A DNA stretch of 64,000 bases. Source: Pseudomonadota bacterium. Its GTDB lineage: Bacteria > Pseudomonadota > Alphaproteobacteria > Rhizobiales > Pleomorphomonadaceae. The stretch covers positions 1 through 64,000 of the forward strand of contig JAEZHI010000004.1 in the NCBI GenBank assembly GCA_023436885.1, written 5' to 3'. Below are positions 1-7,815 of the stretch, piece by piece (position 1 is the stretch's first letter; each line of letters begins with the position of its first letter). The translations under genes and the position numbers were made by a program. The notes under the pieces were generated by a model. It had not been told where the DNA came from. It saw nothing but the letters and a program-made list of their open reading frames with translations, and ran no database searches.

Positions 1-116
1 GGGCCGAGGTCGTTGATGCCGACAACCTCGATGTCCTTGCGACCGGACTCGACGATCGCGCGCAGAACGTTACGACCGATACGACCAAAGCCGTTGATGG
101 CGACCTTTACTGCCAT
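1..116 (-). CDS. gap: Glyceraldehyde-3-phosphate dehydrogenase, N-terminal part
   Basis: Only the first 38 codons are present; the gene runs off the left edge. The protein begins with the Rossmann-fold signature NGFGRIGR (residues 8-15), which identifies type I GAPDH, the glycolytic enzyme that oxidises glyceraldehyde-3-phosphate with NAD(P)+ and phosphate. The catalytic cysteine lies outside the window. The ATG is preceded by GGGAGACAGACA, a good Shine-Dalgarno. It lies downstream of adhE on the same strand, but the adhE terminator separates them, so it is probably transcribed on its own. Confidence 0.93.
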   Translation of the reverse strand, partial: MAVKVAINGFGRIGRNVLRAIVESGRKDIEVVGINDLG

Positions 117-159
117 TGTCTGTCTCCCAATAAGGTTGGTTATATTTCGTGGCGTCAGT

Positions 160-179
160 AAGTCTTCTCAGGGAGACTT
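160..179. promoter_or_regulatory. Inverted repeat in the gap leader
   Basis: AAGTCT, an 8-base spacer and AGACTT form an exact inverted repeat about 45 bases upstream of the gap start codon. It could be an operator or a 5' UTR hairpin. No regulator can be assigned. Confidence 0.35.
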
Positions 180-276
180 GCTGTATGCACGAGAACCGAT
201 CCCGAGCACCGGGCGACACAGGGTGTACGCTTGCGGCTTTCGGTTGTCACTTCAGAAGGTTTGAAGGTGTCCTAAA

Positions 277-306
277 GCAAAACGGAGGCAGGTTGTCCTG
301 CCTCCG
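277..306 (-). terminator. Rho-independent terminator of adhE
   Basis: On the minus strand a perfect 10-bp stem (CGGAGGCAGG / CCTGCCTCCG) with a 4-base loop is followed by TTTTGC. It sits 18 bases past the adhE stop codon and separates adhE from gap. Confidence 0.85.
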
Positions 307-323
307 CTCGCTGGTAACCAGCC

Positions 324-2993
324 TTATTCGGCTGCCTTCTTGCCCTTGGCGGGCTTGGCGACTTCCACGGGCTGAGCCGCTTCGGCGCGCTCGGTCGGCT
401 CCACATAGGCCCGGCCGTAGTAGCTGTCGATCAGGATGGCCTTCAGCTCGGAGATCAGCGGGAAGCGCGGGTTGGCGCCGGTGCACTGATCGTCGAAAGC
501 CTCGACGGCAATCTTGTCGACCTTGGCGAGGAAGTCCGCCTCGGGCACACCCGCCGCCTGGATGGAGGCAGGAATGTCGAGCTGCTTCTTGAGGTCCTCG
601 ACCCAGGCGATCAGGTTGTCGACGCGCTGCTGGGTGCGCTCGCCGCCGAGACCCAGATGCTGGGCAACTTCACCATAACGAGCCCGAGCCTTCGGACGGT
701 CATACTGAGAGAAGGCCGTCTGCTTGGTGGGATTGTTGTTGGCGTTGTAGCGGATCACGTTGGAGATCAGCAGAGCGTTGGACAGGCCGTGCGGCAGGTG
801 GAAAGCCGCGCCGAGCTTGTGGGCCATGGAGTGGCAGACGCCCAGGAACGCGTTGGCGAAGGCGATGCCGGCGATTGTGGCGCCGTTGTGCACCTTTTCG
901 CGAGCGATCGGATCGTTGGCGCCTTCCTTGTAGGACGCCGGCAGGTAGTCCTTCAGAAGCTTCAGGGCCTGCAGGGCCTGACCGTCGGAATACTCGTTGG
1001 CGAGCACGGAGGCATAGGCTTCGAGAGCATGGGTGACGGCGTCGATACCACCGAAGGCGGTCAGCGACTTCGGCATGTGCATGACGAAGTTGGCGTCGAT
1101 GATCGCCATGTTCGGCGTCAGCTCATAGTCGGCCAGCGGATACTTCATGCCGGTGGAGTCGTCAGTGACGACGGCGAAAGGCGTGACTTCCGAGCCGGTG
1201 CCGGAGGTGGTCGGAATGGCGACCAGCTCGGCCTTGATGCCCAGCTTCGGGAACTTGTAGATGCGCTTGCGGATGTCCATGAAGCGCAGCGCGAGATCCT
1301 CGAAGTGAACTTCCGGATGCTCGTACATCACCCACATGATCTTGGCCGCGTCCATGGCCGAACCACCGCCGAAGGCGACGATGACGTCCGGCTTGAAGGA
1401 CATGGCGCGCTCGGTGCCCTTGCGGACGGCAGTGAGCGTCGGATCGGCCTCGACGTCATAGTAGGTCTCGACGTCCATGCCGTGGGTCTTGAGCAGTTCG
1501 ATGACGCCATCAGCATAACCGTTGAGGAACAGGAAGCGGTCGGTCACGACCAGCGCGCGCTTCTTGCCCTCGAGGTCCTTGAACGCTTCGGCGATGGCGC
1601 CGCGGCGGAAGTAGATGGACTTGGGGAGCTTGTGCCACAGCATGTTTTCGGCTCGCTTCGCGACGGTCTTGCGGTTGATGAGGTGCTTCGGACCAACGTT
1701 GTCGGAGATCGAGTTACCACCCCAGCTGCCGCAACCGAGCGTCAGAGACGGCGCCAGGTTGAAGTTATAGAGGTCGCCGATACCGCCGAGGGCGGACGGG
1801 GAGTTGATGAGGATACGGGCCGTCTTCATTTTGTCGCCAAAAGCGGCGACGCGTTCCTTGTGGCCGTCCTGATCGGTGTAGAGAACCGAGGTGTGGCCGA
1901 TACCACCAAGGGCGACCAGCGCGGCGGCGGCGTCGACGGCTGCGTCGAAATCCGGGCGACGATAGAGGGCGAGGGTCGGAGACAGCTTCTCATGAGCGAA
2001 GGGCTCGCTCTCTTCGACGCTGTCGACTTCGCCGATCAGGATCTTGGTGTCGGCCGGAACGGTGATGCCGGCAGACGCGGCGATCTTGACGGCGGACTGG
2101 CCGACGACGTCCGGGGAGAGGTGACCGCCGGGGAACACGACGTTGCGCACGGCGCCCAGCTCGTTGCCGGAGAGGATGTAGCCGCCGTGGCTCTGGAAGC
2201 GCTCGCGCACCGCGTCGTAGACGCTGTCGACGGCGATCACGGCCTGCTCGGAGGCGCAGATCATGCCGTTGTCGAAGGTCTTGGACATCAGGATCGAGGC
2301 GACGGCACGCTTGATGTCGCCGAATTCGTCGATGACCACAGGCGCATTACCGGCGCCGACGCCGATGGCGGGCTTGCCGGAGGAGTAGGCCGCCTTCACC
2401 ATGGCCGGACCACCGGTGGCCAGGATCAGGTTGACGTCGGGGTGACGCATCAGAGCGTTGCTGAGTTCGACCGACGGGGTGTCGATCCAGCCGATGATGT
2501 CGGCCGGGGCGCCGGCGGCGACGGCAGCGTCAAGCACCAGCTTGGCGGCGGCGCAGGTCGACTTCTTGGCGCGCGGATGGGGAGAGAAGACGATACCGTT
2601 GCGGGTCTTCAGGCTGATCAGCGCCTTGAAGATCGCGGTAGAGGTCGGGTTGGTCGTCGGCACGATGCCGCAGATCAGGCCGATCGGCTCGGCGATGGTG
2701 ATGGTGCCGCCGAGGTCATCGACCTCGAGCACGCCGCAGGTCTTCTCGTCCTTGTACTTGTTGTAGATGTACTCGGAAGCAAAATGGTTCTTGATGACCT
2801 TGTCTTCCACGACGCCCATGCCGGTCTCTTCGGCGGCTTGCATGGCAAGCGGGATACGGGCGGCGGCGGCGGCAAAAGCTGCCTGACGGAAGATCAGATC
2901 GACCTGCTCCTGGGAGAACGTCGCATAGATCTGCTGGGCGCGCTTGACGCGGGAAACCAGTGCGTCGAGATCTGCCGGGCTGTTGATTGGCAT
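324..2993 (-). CDS. adhE: Bifunctional acetaldehyde-CoA / alcohol dehydrogenase AdhE
   Basis: This 889-residue protein reduces acetyl-CoA to ethanol in two NADH-dependent steps and re-oxidises NADH in fermentation. Residues 1 to about 440 are the CoA-acylating aldehyde dehydrogenase, with the active-site cysteine in DNGMICASE (C246). Residues from about 450 are the iron-dependent alcohol dehydrogenase, with the NAD-binding GGGSAMD motif near 542 and metal ligands D651, H655, H721 and H735. The start is the ATG with AGGAGAAGAAC before it; an upstream in-frame start adds eight residues but has no such site. The C-terminus ends in an Ala/Lys/Pro-rich tail of about 20 residues. A divergent LacI-type regulator suggests local control. 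Confidence 0.97.
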   Translation of the reverse strand: MPINSPADLDALVSRVKRAQQIYATFSQEQVDLIFRQAAFAAAAARIPLAMQAAEETGMGVVEDKVIKNHFASEYIYNKYKDEKTCGVLEVDDLGGTITIAEPIGLICGIVPTTNPTSTAIFKALISLKTRNGIVFSPHPRAKKSTCAAAKLVLDAAVAAGAPADIIGWIDTPSVELSNALMRHPDVNLILATGGPAMVKAAYSSGKPAIGVGAGNAPVVIDEFGDIKRAVASILMSKTFDNGMICASEQAVIAVDSVYDAVRERFQSHGGYILSGNELGAVRNVVFPGGHLSPDVVGQSAVKIAASAGITVPADTKILIGEVDSVEESEPFAHEKLSPTLALYRRPDFDAAVDAAAALVALGGIGHTSVLYTDQDGHKERVAAFGDKMKTARILINSPSALGGIGDLYNFNLAPSLTLGCGSWGGNSISDNVGPKHLINRKTVAKRAENMLWHKLPKSIYFRRGAIAEAFKDLEGKKRALVVTDRFLFLNGYADGVIELLKTHGMDVETYYDVEADPTLTAVRKGTERAMSFKPDVIVAFGGGSAMDAAKIMWVMYEHPEVHFEDLALRFMDIRKRIYKFPKLGIKAELVAIPTTSGTGSEVTPFAVVTDDSTGMKYPLADYELTPNMAIIDANFVMHMPKSLTAFGGIDAVTHALEAYASVLANEYSDGQALQALKLLKDYLPASYKEGANDPIAREKVHNGATIAGIAFANAFLGVCHSMAHKLGAAFHLPHGLSNALLISNVIRYNANNNPTKQTAFSQYDRPKARARYGEVAQHLGLGGERTQQRVDNLIAWVEDLKKQLDIPASIQAAGVPEADFLAKVDKIAVEAFDDQCTGANPRFPLISELKAILIDSYYGRAYVEPTERAEAAQPVEVAKPAKGKKAAE

Positions 2994-3181
2994 GTTCTTC
3001 TCCTGTCTTCCAAGCATTCGTCCCGAAGGCGTTTTGTCATTCGTCCGACGCCTGCCACCTATGGCAGCTGTCGGAGGTGATTTCTGACCCCGAGGGCGAG
3101 GCGGGTTATCGAGGACCTTTTGCGGTCCGCTCTATTTCTGTCCCGCTGCATATGGGATCGTTTTCAAAGCAATGGTCAAGT

Positions 3182-3196
3182 CTTAAACCGATTAAG
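3182..3196. promoter_or_regulatory. Putative LacI-family operator next to the adhE promoter
   Basis: On the minus strand this reads CTTAATCGGTTTAAG, an inverted repeat CTTAA-N5-TTAAG with a central CG. A central CG with AT-rich arms is typical of LacI-family operators. It lies just upstream of the TTGACC candidate -35 for adhE. Assignment to the neighbouring regulator is inference. Confidence 0.45.
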
Positions 3197-3296
3197 TTTG
3201 CAATGCGTAGTGGTACTACAGACCAGCCAAAATTCTTCTAAAAGACGTTGATAGAAAAGGTGAAATCCCCAGTTTTCCTGAGGCGCCGCCGATCAC

Positions 3297-3313
3297 TTAG
3301 CATTGATTGCTAA
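3297..3313. promoter_or_regulatory. Exact inverted repeat TTAGCA-N5-TGCTAA
   Basis: A perfect 6-bp dyad with a 5-base spacer lies about 140 bases upstream of the LacI-type start codon. It could be an autoregulatory operator or a site for another factor. Confidence 0.4.
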
Positions 3314-3329
3314 ACAGCCCGAAAATCTT

Positions 3330-3347
3330 ATCAGAAAAAATACTGAT
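3330..3347. promoter_or_regulatory. Exact inverted repeat ATCAG-N8-CTGAT
   Basis: This is a second dyad between the regulator gene and adhE, with an A-rich spacer, about 108 bases upstream of the regulator ATG. Its role is unknown. Confidence 0.3.
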
Positions 3348-3454
3348 TTCAAATTGGTGCTGCTGCGCAAGCTTTGTGTAATCCTTTTCAGTGGTTTCTG
3401 GCGGCGTGGAGGGCGCCATCGAAAGCCGGGTTGAGGTCTTGGGACCTTTAAAAA

Positions 3455-4465
3455 ATGGCAGTTAGTATCAAGGACGTGGCCCAACGGGCCGGTGTGTCGG
3501 TCGCCACCGTGTCGCGCGTGTTCGGCAACGGCCCGGTCAGCGCGGAACTGCGCGAGCGAGTGGAAAAAGCTATCGCGGCAACGGGCTATCGGCCGAATCT
3601 TTCGGCCCGTCGTTTGCGCTCCCAGCACTCCCAGACAATCGGTTTCATGGTCGCCGATATCCGGAGTCCGTTCTTCACGGCTCTGAGCCGGGTGGTTGAG
3701 GATGAAGCCTATCGCGCGGGCATGCGTGTCATCCTCTGCAACACGGATGAAAATGCTGAGCGCGAGTCGATGTATTTGCGCCTGATGGAAGAAGAGCGTG
3801 TGACGGGTCTCATCTGGGCGCCGACTCGCGGAGCGCTTGAGAGACTGGCTGACAATGACCTGCCATTCCCCGCGGTGCTTGTCGATCGAGGCGGGCCGAT
3901 CGGCCGTCATGACAGCGTCGTTCTCGACAATCATCAGGCAACCGCGACGCTGGTGAGCCACCTCAAGACCATCGGCCGCAGCCATATCGTCGGCTTGTTT
4001 GGCAACACCTCCTCGACGGCGGTGGATCGTCATCTTGGCTATCTGGCAGCCACCGCATCTCTCGGATTGTCCTCTGAAGCATTTTTCGTCTCTCCCAATG
4101 CCGAGGCAGCGGAGAGGGAGATCCTCAAGGTTTTCTCTCGGTCCAATCGGCCGGACGGCATCATTGCTTCGAGCAATGCCATGTTGCTCGGCGTCGTCAA
4201 GGCAATGCGACGCCTTAATCTTCGAACGCCCGATGATGTCGCCGTCGCCGGTTTCGACAACGAAACATGGTCTGAACTGGTCGGCCCAGGGCTCACGGTG
4301 ATCGAACAACCGGTCGGCGATATCGGTCGGATGGCCATGACGCTGCTGTTCGATCGCCTGAAAACCCCCAAGGCGCCGGCGCGCAAGGTGATGCTATCGG
4401 GGCGGTTGATCGTGCGTGGATCCACGGCGCCGGTGACCGGCCTCGTCGATGAACCGGCGGACTAA
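3455..4465 (+). CDS. LacI-family transcriptional regulator
   Basis: The 336-residue protein has an N-terminal LacI helix-turn-helix and hinge (SIKDVAQRAGVSVATVSRVF at 4-23, then a YRPN motif near residue 46). A periplasmic-binding-protein-like effector domain follows from about residue 60 (TIGFMVADIRSPFF) and ends with the family's GFDNETW and IEQPVGDIGRMA segments. Such proteins bind palindromic operators and respond to small ligands, often sugars. It is divergent from adhE across a region containing inverted repeats, so control of adhE, of itself, or of both is plausible. The effector cannot be predicted. The length is normal for the family. Confidence 0.93.
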   Translation: MAVSIKDVAQRAGVSVATVSRVFGNGPVSAELRERVEKAIAATGYRPNLSARRLRSQHSQTIGFMVADIRSPFFTALSRVVEDEAYRAGMRVILCNTDENAERESMYLRLMEEERVTGLIWAPTRGALERLADNDLPFPAVLVDRGGPIGRHDSVVLDNHQATATLVSHLKTIGRSHIVGLFGNTSSTAVDRHLGYLAATASLGLSSEAFFVSPNAEAAEREILKVFSRSNRPDGIIASSNAMLLGVVKAMRRLNLRTPDDVAVAGFDNETWSELVGPGLTVIEQPVGDIGRMAMTLLFDRLKTPKAPARKVMLSGRLIVRGSTAPVTGLVDEPAD

Positions 4466-4535
4466 GCTTCGTCGTGTGGATTGGCAGCTCACCGGACGAT
4501 GTTGCAGCGCGCGGAAGCTGTCTCAGTCGGGCCCG

Positions 4536-5768
4536 CTAGACTCTTGCCAGTTCGCTGGCGAAGGACGAATAGCTCGCAGACGACAGGGGCAGATAGGTCT
4601 TGTTCATGCGGCTGCAGATTGTTTTCAGCTTCTCGACCGCCGTGTGGCTGACGCAATCGACCGGGAACATCACAACATCGGCGCGCCCGAGAACGCCATC
4701 CAGAGTCTCGGCCGACTGCTCGGCACCGCCATCGTGATGAATGAGCGATCCTCGGCACCGCTCGACGAGGTCGCGCATGCGCGACACCGTGCGAGGCCGG
4801 CCGCCAATATAGGCAATGCATCGTCCCTGCAGATTGAAAGGGCATTCGTCGGCGGCGCAGGTCTGAGTGGCGCAGGGCACTATCTCTGCGAGCTTTTCAG
4901 AGAGATCGGCCACTTGCGCTTCGGCCGCCAGCAAACGGTCGGTCAAGGTGTCGAGCTCCAAAGTGAGGCGGTCGTTGCGGCGAAGCGCCTGATCCAGGCC
5001 GCGTGCGAGCTCATCAGCTTCTTGGGTAAGGCGGATTCTATCTTCGCCTCCCTCAAGCTCTGTGACACGTGCACGCAGGATTGCCGCTTCGCGGACAAAT
5101 GGCTCCAGGCCCGATACCAGGCGCTTCAACCGCTCGATCTCGCGGTCACGGCCATCAAGGGCTTCCATGTGCGTCGTGCTGGCCTGCTCCAACCGTCGGG
5201 CAAGGGCGGCGCACTGCTGCTCGGCGAGCGAGCGCGCCCGCGCATCGCCTCGGTGCGAGGCGCCGCAGAGGTGCGACATCATGTGCACCTCGCCGAAGAC
5301 GCGCACCTCCAGGACGCCGCCGAGATGCTCGTGGCTCATCACGGCCCAGAAGGCGCCTGCGATCTGGCCCTCGGCCACTTCTCGGTCCCAGAACGCTGAA
5401 AGCTCTTCCTCTGTGCGGCAGCGTGATGCCTTGCGCACCGCGCCGGCATGGTTGACGTCAAGCAGTTTTTGAACGGCGCTCGAAGCGCGATTGCGGTTCG
5501 ACATGGCATGCACGAAGGCGCCGTGCAGTTCGTAGTCGGTCATTTGTTCGATGCCGAGGAAAAGCCCCAGGCGCTTTGTCATCTTGCGTAACTCGGCAAG
5601 TGTCAGGCAGGTGCCAAGCGTCACGCAATGGCAGCTCTTGGGCAATTCCCAGATCTTCTGTCGCTCGCGGCGCACGGGGCGAAGAGGCGGTCCATCGGCG
5701 GCGAAAGCCGAAAGAGAGGTAGTCGCGTTAGCTGGAGCGGGCAGCGAGAAGACAGGCTTGCCGAGCAT
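4536..5768 (-). CDS. DUF2325-domain protein with cysteine clusters and coiled coil
   Basis: The function is not known. The 410-residue protein has an N-terminal region with CHCVTLGTC (C46, C48, C54), a His-rich segment near 146-172 (including HEH and EVHMMSH), a charged coiled coil at about 175-295, and a four-cysteine motif C299-x4-C304-x4-C309-x7-C317. This motif leads directly into the DUF2325 domain (IGGR, HHDGG, PVDCVSH, about 320-405). The cysteines suggest metal or Fe-S binding, which is inference. The ATG starts one base after the stop of the upstream partner gene, with AAGGGA before it, so the pair is probably translationally coupled. An earlier in-frame start inside the partner gene is less likely. 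Confidence 0.85.
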   Translation of the reverse strand: MLGKPVFSLPAPANATTSLSAFAADGPPLRPVRRERQKIWELPKSCHCVTLGTCLTLAELRKMTKRLGLFLGIEQMTDYELHGAFVHAMSNRNRASSAVQKLLDVNHAGAVRKASRCRTEEELSAFWDREVAEGQIAGAFWAVMSHEHLGGVLEVRVFGEVHMMSHLCGASHRGDARARSLAEQQCAALARRLEQASTTHMEALDGRDREIERLKRLVSGLEPFVREAAILRARVTELEGGEDRIRLTQEADELARGLDQALRRNDRLTLELDTLTDRLLAAEAQVADLSEKLAEIVPCATQTCAADECPFNLQGRCIAYIGGRPRTVSRMRDLVERCRGSLIHHDGGAEQSAETLDGVLGRADVVMFPVDCVSHTAVEKLKTICSRMNKTYLPLSSASYSSFASELARV

Positions 5769-5769
5769 T

Positions 5770-6276
5770 TCAGTTTCCCTTGGGAAGGAGAGTGCAGAGG
5801 GCTCTATCGACAGCATCGGCCGTCACCTCCAACTCGAACGGGCAACCGCGTCCGGCACAAAGATCGGCGTGGGCGCAGCGAAAAATGCCGGCACGAAGCT
5901 CGACCAATTCGGCGCACATGCGCGCTTCGACTTCGCCACGGTCAGGCGGGTCGAGAGCCTCCAGCACAACGCGTCGCACCTCGACTTCGCGGTCAACAGG
6001 CAACTCGGGGGCAATGCCCACCGGGGCATGGATGAAGCGGTAGAGTCGCGACATGCCGACAAGGCTGGCTGAATATCCGCTCTGGGTGCGCGGTCTCGGA
6101 ACCAGTGCACAGCGCTCCGTGAGCCGTCGGCAGGCGAGGGCAGTGGAGCGATCGCTCGCCCATGTTTCCGGTCTAGCTTTGCGAGCTTTCCCCTGGGCGA
6201 CGAAACGCAAGAGGACCAGGAGATCTTCGACGTCCTGAGCGAGCCAGTTTTCGGGCCGTGGGGAGTGCGCGTTCAT
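5770..6276 (-). CDS. Hypothetical cysteine-motif protein, partner of the DUF2325 gene
   Basis: I do not recognise this 168-residue protein as a named family. Its C-terminal third contains C121 and then C134-A-x4-C140-A-x3-C145-P-F-x-L. This closely matches the C-A-x3-C-A-x3-C-P-F-x-L motif just before the DUF2325 domain of the next gene. No signal peptide or membrane segment is visible. The stop codon is one base before the DUF2325 start, so both form one operon read from a promoter near 6320. The chosen ATG has GGAAACCCACC upstream; a start at 6315 would add 13 residues but lacks a ribosome site and would lie inside the promoter dyad. Confidence 0.75.
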   Translation of the reverse strand: MNAHSPRPENWLAQDVEDLLVLLRFVAQGKARKARPETWASDRSTALACRRLTERCALVPRPRTQSGYSASLVGMSRLYRFIHAPVGIAPELPVDREVEVRRVVLEALDPPDRGEVEARMCAELVELRAGIFRCAHADLCAGRGCPFELEVTADAVDRALCTLLPKGN

Positions 6277-6316
6277 GGTGGGTTTCCGGCAATAGGATCT
6301 TTCGATAGGGAACATA

Positions 6317-6337
6317 ACTTGAATTATAGAGTCAAGT
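6317..6337 (-). promoter_or_regulatory. Dyad ACTTGA-N9-TCAAGT spanning a TATAAT -10 box
   Basis: The repeat has exact 6-bp arms. Its core TGA-N9-TCA has the form reported for the IRO-box of the iron regulator RirA (Rrf2 family) in Rhizobiales. The 9-base spacer contains a perfect minus-strand TATAAT (complement of 6323-6328), about 50 bases upstream of the cysteine-motif operon. A protein bound here would block RNA polymerase. The regulator assignment is inference. Confidence 0.5.
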
Positions 6338-6432
6338 ATATGTGAAAGTGATTACGCCAAGCCGCTTTGCACTTGCCCTCGAAACCATGAGCCGCCAATC
6401 TGCAATCGTCCGCGCATGCGTCGGAGTCGCGA

Positions 6433-7224
6433 TTGTCCAGCCTGTCTTCTGCTACCTTCGAAGTTCGTCTCCATCACTCCGGTGGTGACGGGACTCCGCT
6501 TTTGCTTGTTCACGGTTTCGGCGCCGACCGTCGTACCTTCACCGCCAATCAGCCGGCTCTGTCAGCCGTCGCCGACGTCTGGTCGCTCGACCTACCTGGA
6601 CATGGCAGTTCACCCTGGACCGAAGGTGCAACGCCATCGGCCGCCGCCTTTGCCGATGCAATCCTGCAAGCGCTGGATGCGGCAGGCGTCGAACGGGTCG
6701 ACATTGTCGGCCATTCCCTTGGCGGCGCCGTATCCGGCGTATTCGCTGCCCGATATCCGGAGCGGGTGCGCTCGCTGACGGCGCTGGCCGCGTCCGGCCT
6801 CGGGCGACCTGTGCCACGCGTTTTTGTCGAGACCCTGCCGACCCTGACCGATGTTGAAGCGACCGAGCATCTGCTCCAGCGCCTGTTTGTCAGGAAGAGC
6901 CTCGCCAGTCGGCGCCTTGCGCTCTACATGCTTGACGATCTGGAAAAGCCTGGTCGGCGGGCAGCGCTCTCACGCATCGCCTCCGAGATGACGGCGATCT
7001 CCGCCGAGGCCGATGCCGCCTTCAGCGCCGTGGCCCAGGCCGGCTTGCCGCGCCTCGTGATCTGGGGCGAGGGCGATTCCGTCAATCCGCTTGACGAGGA
7101 ACGCCTTGCCGCAGTCGGTGGCGAGCGCTTCGTCATTCCCGAAGTGGGGCATCTGCCGCATGTCGAGGGGGCGGTGGCTGTGAACCGCCGACTGCCCGCC
7201 TTCCTGGCGGACCTCTCCGCCTGA
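6433..7224 (+). CDS. Alpha/beta-fold hydrolase
   Basis: This 263-residue protein has the alpha/beta-hydrolase layout: the oxyanion-region HGFG at 27-30, the nucleophile elbow GHSLGG (S95), an acid in IWGEGDSVNP (near 217) and the catalytic histidine in GHLPH (near 242). It resembles the acetoin dehydrogenase-type acyltransferase/esterase group of small hydrolases, but the substrate cannot be inferred. The start is a TTG with GGAG eight bases upstream. It lies just ahead of ybaK, 24 bases apart, and may be co-transcribed with it. Confidence 0.88.
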   Translation: MSSLSSATFEVRLHHSGGDGTPLLLVHGFGADRRTFTANQPALSAVADVWSLDLPGHGSSPWTEGATPSAAAFADAILQALDAAGVERVDIVGHSLGGAVSGVFAARYPERVRSLTALAASGLGRPVPRVFVETLPTLTDVEATEHLLQRLFVRKSLASRRLALYMLDDLEKPGRRAALSRIASEMTAISAEADAAFSAVAQAGLPRLVIWGEGDSVNPLDEERLAAVGGERFVIPEVGHLPHVEGAVAVNRRLPAFLADLSA

Positions 7225-7248
7225 GCATTGAGAATCAAAGGCTTTTTT

Positions 7249-7725
7249 ATGTCGCGTACCACCCGTGCCACCCAGTTTCTCGACAAGGCGCGCGTCGCTT
7301 ATGAAACGGTGACCTACGATTACGACCCCGATGCGGATCGTATTGGCATGCAGGCGGCCGAGGCGATCGGCGCCGAGCCTTTCCGCGTCCTCAAGACGCT
7401 GATGGCCGAGGTCGACGGCAAGCCAGTCTGTGTCGTGGTCCCCTCCGACCACGAAGTCAGCATGAAGAAGCTGGCCGCAGCTTTTGGCGGCAAATCCGCT
7501 CATATGATGAAGCCGGTCGATGCGGAGCGCGTGACTGGTTATCACGTCGGGGGCATTTCACCCTTCGGGCAGAAAAAGCGCGTTCCGACCGCTTTCGAGG
7601 AAGCGGCCCTTGTCCACGAAACTGTCTACATGAACGGTGGTCAGCGCGGCCTCCAAGTGCATCTCAAACCAGCCGACGCCGTGAAGGCCTTGGAGGCCAA
7701 GGCGATCTCGCTCGTGGCCGATTGA
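7249..7725 (+). CDS. ybaK: YbaK/EbsC-family Cys-tRNA(Pro) deacylase
   Basis: The 158-residue protein matches the YbaK trans-editing family, which hydrolyses Cys-tRNA(Pro) formed by prolyl-tRNA synthetase. Family features are the conserved K in FRVLKTLM (near 48), the VVPSDHEVSMKKLA segment, and the GYHVGGISPFGQKKR loop near the active site. The ATG has AAAGG before it; a TTG seven codons upstream is possible but less typical. It sits between a hydrolase and parC on the same strand. Confidence 0.9.
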   Translation: MSRTTRATQFLDKARVAYETVTYDYDPDADRIGMQAAEAIGAEPFRVLKTLMAEVDGKPVCVVVPSDHEVSMKKLAAAFGGKSAHMMKPVDAERVTGYHVGGISPFGQKKRVPTAFEEAALVHETVYMNGGQRGLQVHLKPADAVKALEAKAISLVAD

Positions 7726-7815
7726 CCACTAATCCGGGGACAAAACGTGCACAAGGGCGGATAACCGCTTGCCATTCTGTTGCACTTGGTCGGGGGTGAT
7801 TCTACCCATCGTGCC

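Larger units (their letters stand above)
2994..3454. promoter_or_regulatory. Divergent regulatory region between adhE and the LacI-type gene
   Basis: This 461-base stretch has no convincing gene. It becomes AT-rich from about 3140 and carries several exact inverted repeats, listed separately. A weak minus-strand promoter for adhE can be proposed with a -35 of TTGACC (3174-3179). A short inverted repeat, GGACC-N6-GGTCC (about 3113-3128), lies in the putative adhE leader. Confidence 0.5.

Noticed and set aside
657..3080. 807-codon open frame on the plus strand opposite adhE
   Set aside because: It is a mirror of the adhE codon pattern in high-G+C DNA. The translation is low-complexity (Gly/Val/Asp/Arg) without recognisable motifs, whereas adhE has all catalytic residues.
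6317..6337. FNR/Anr box (TTGAT-N4-ATCAA)
   Set aside because: The spacer between TTGA and TCAA is nine bases here, not six, so it does not fit FNR.
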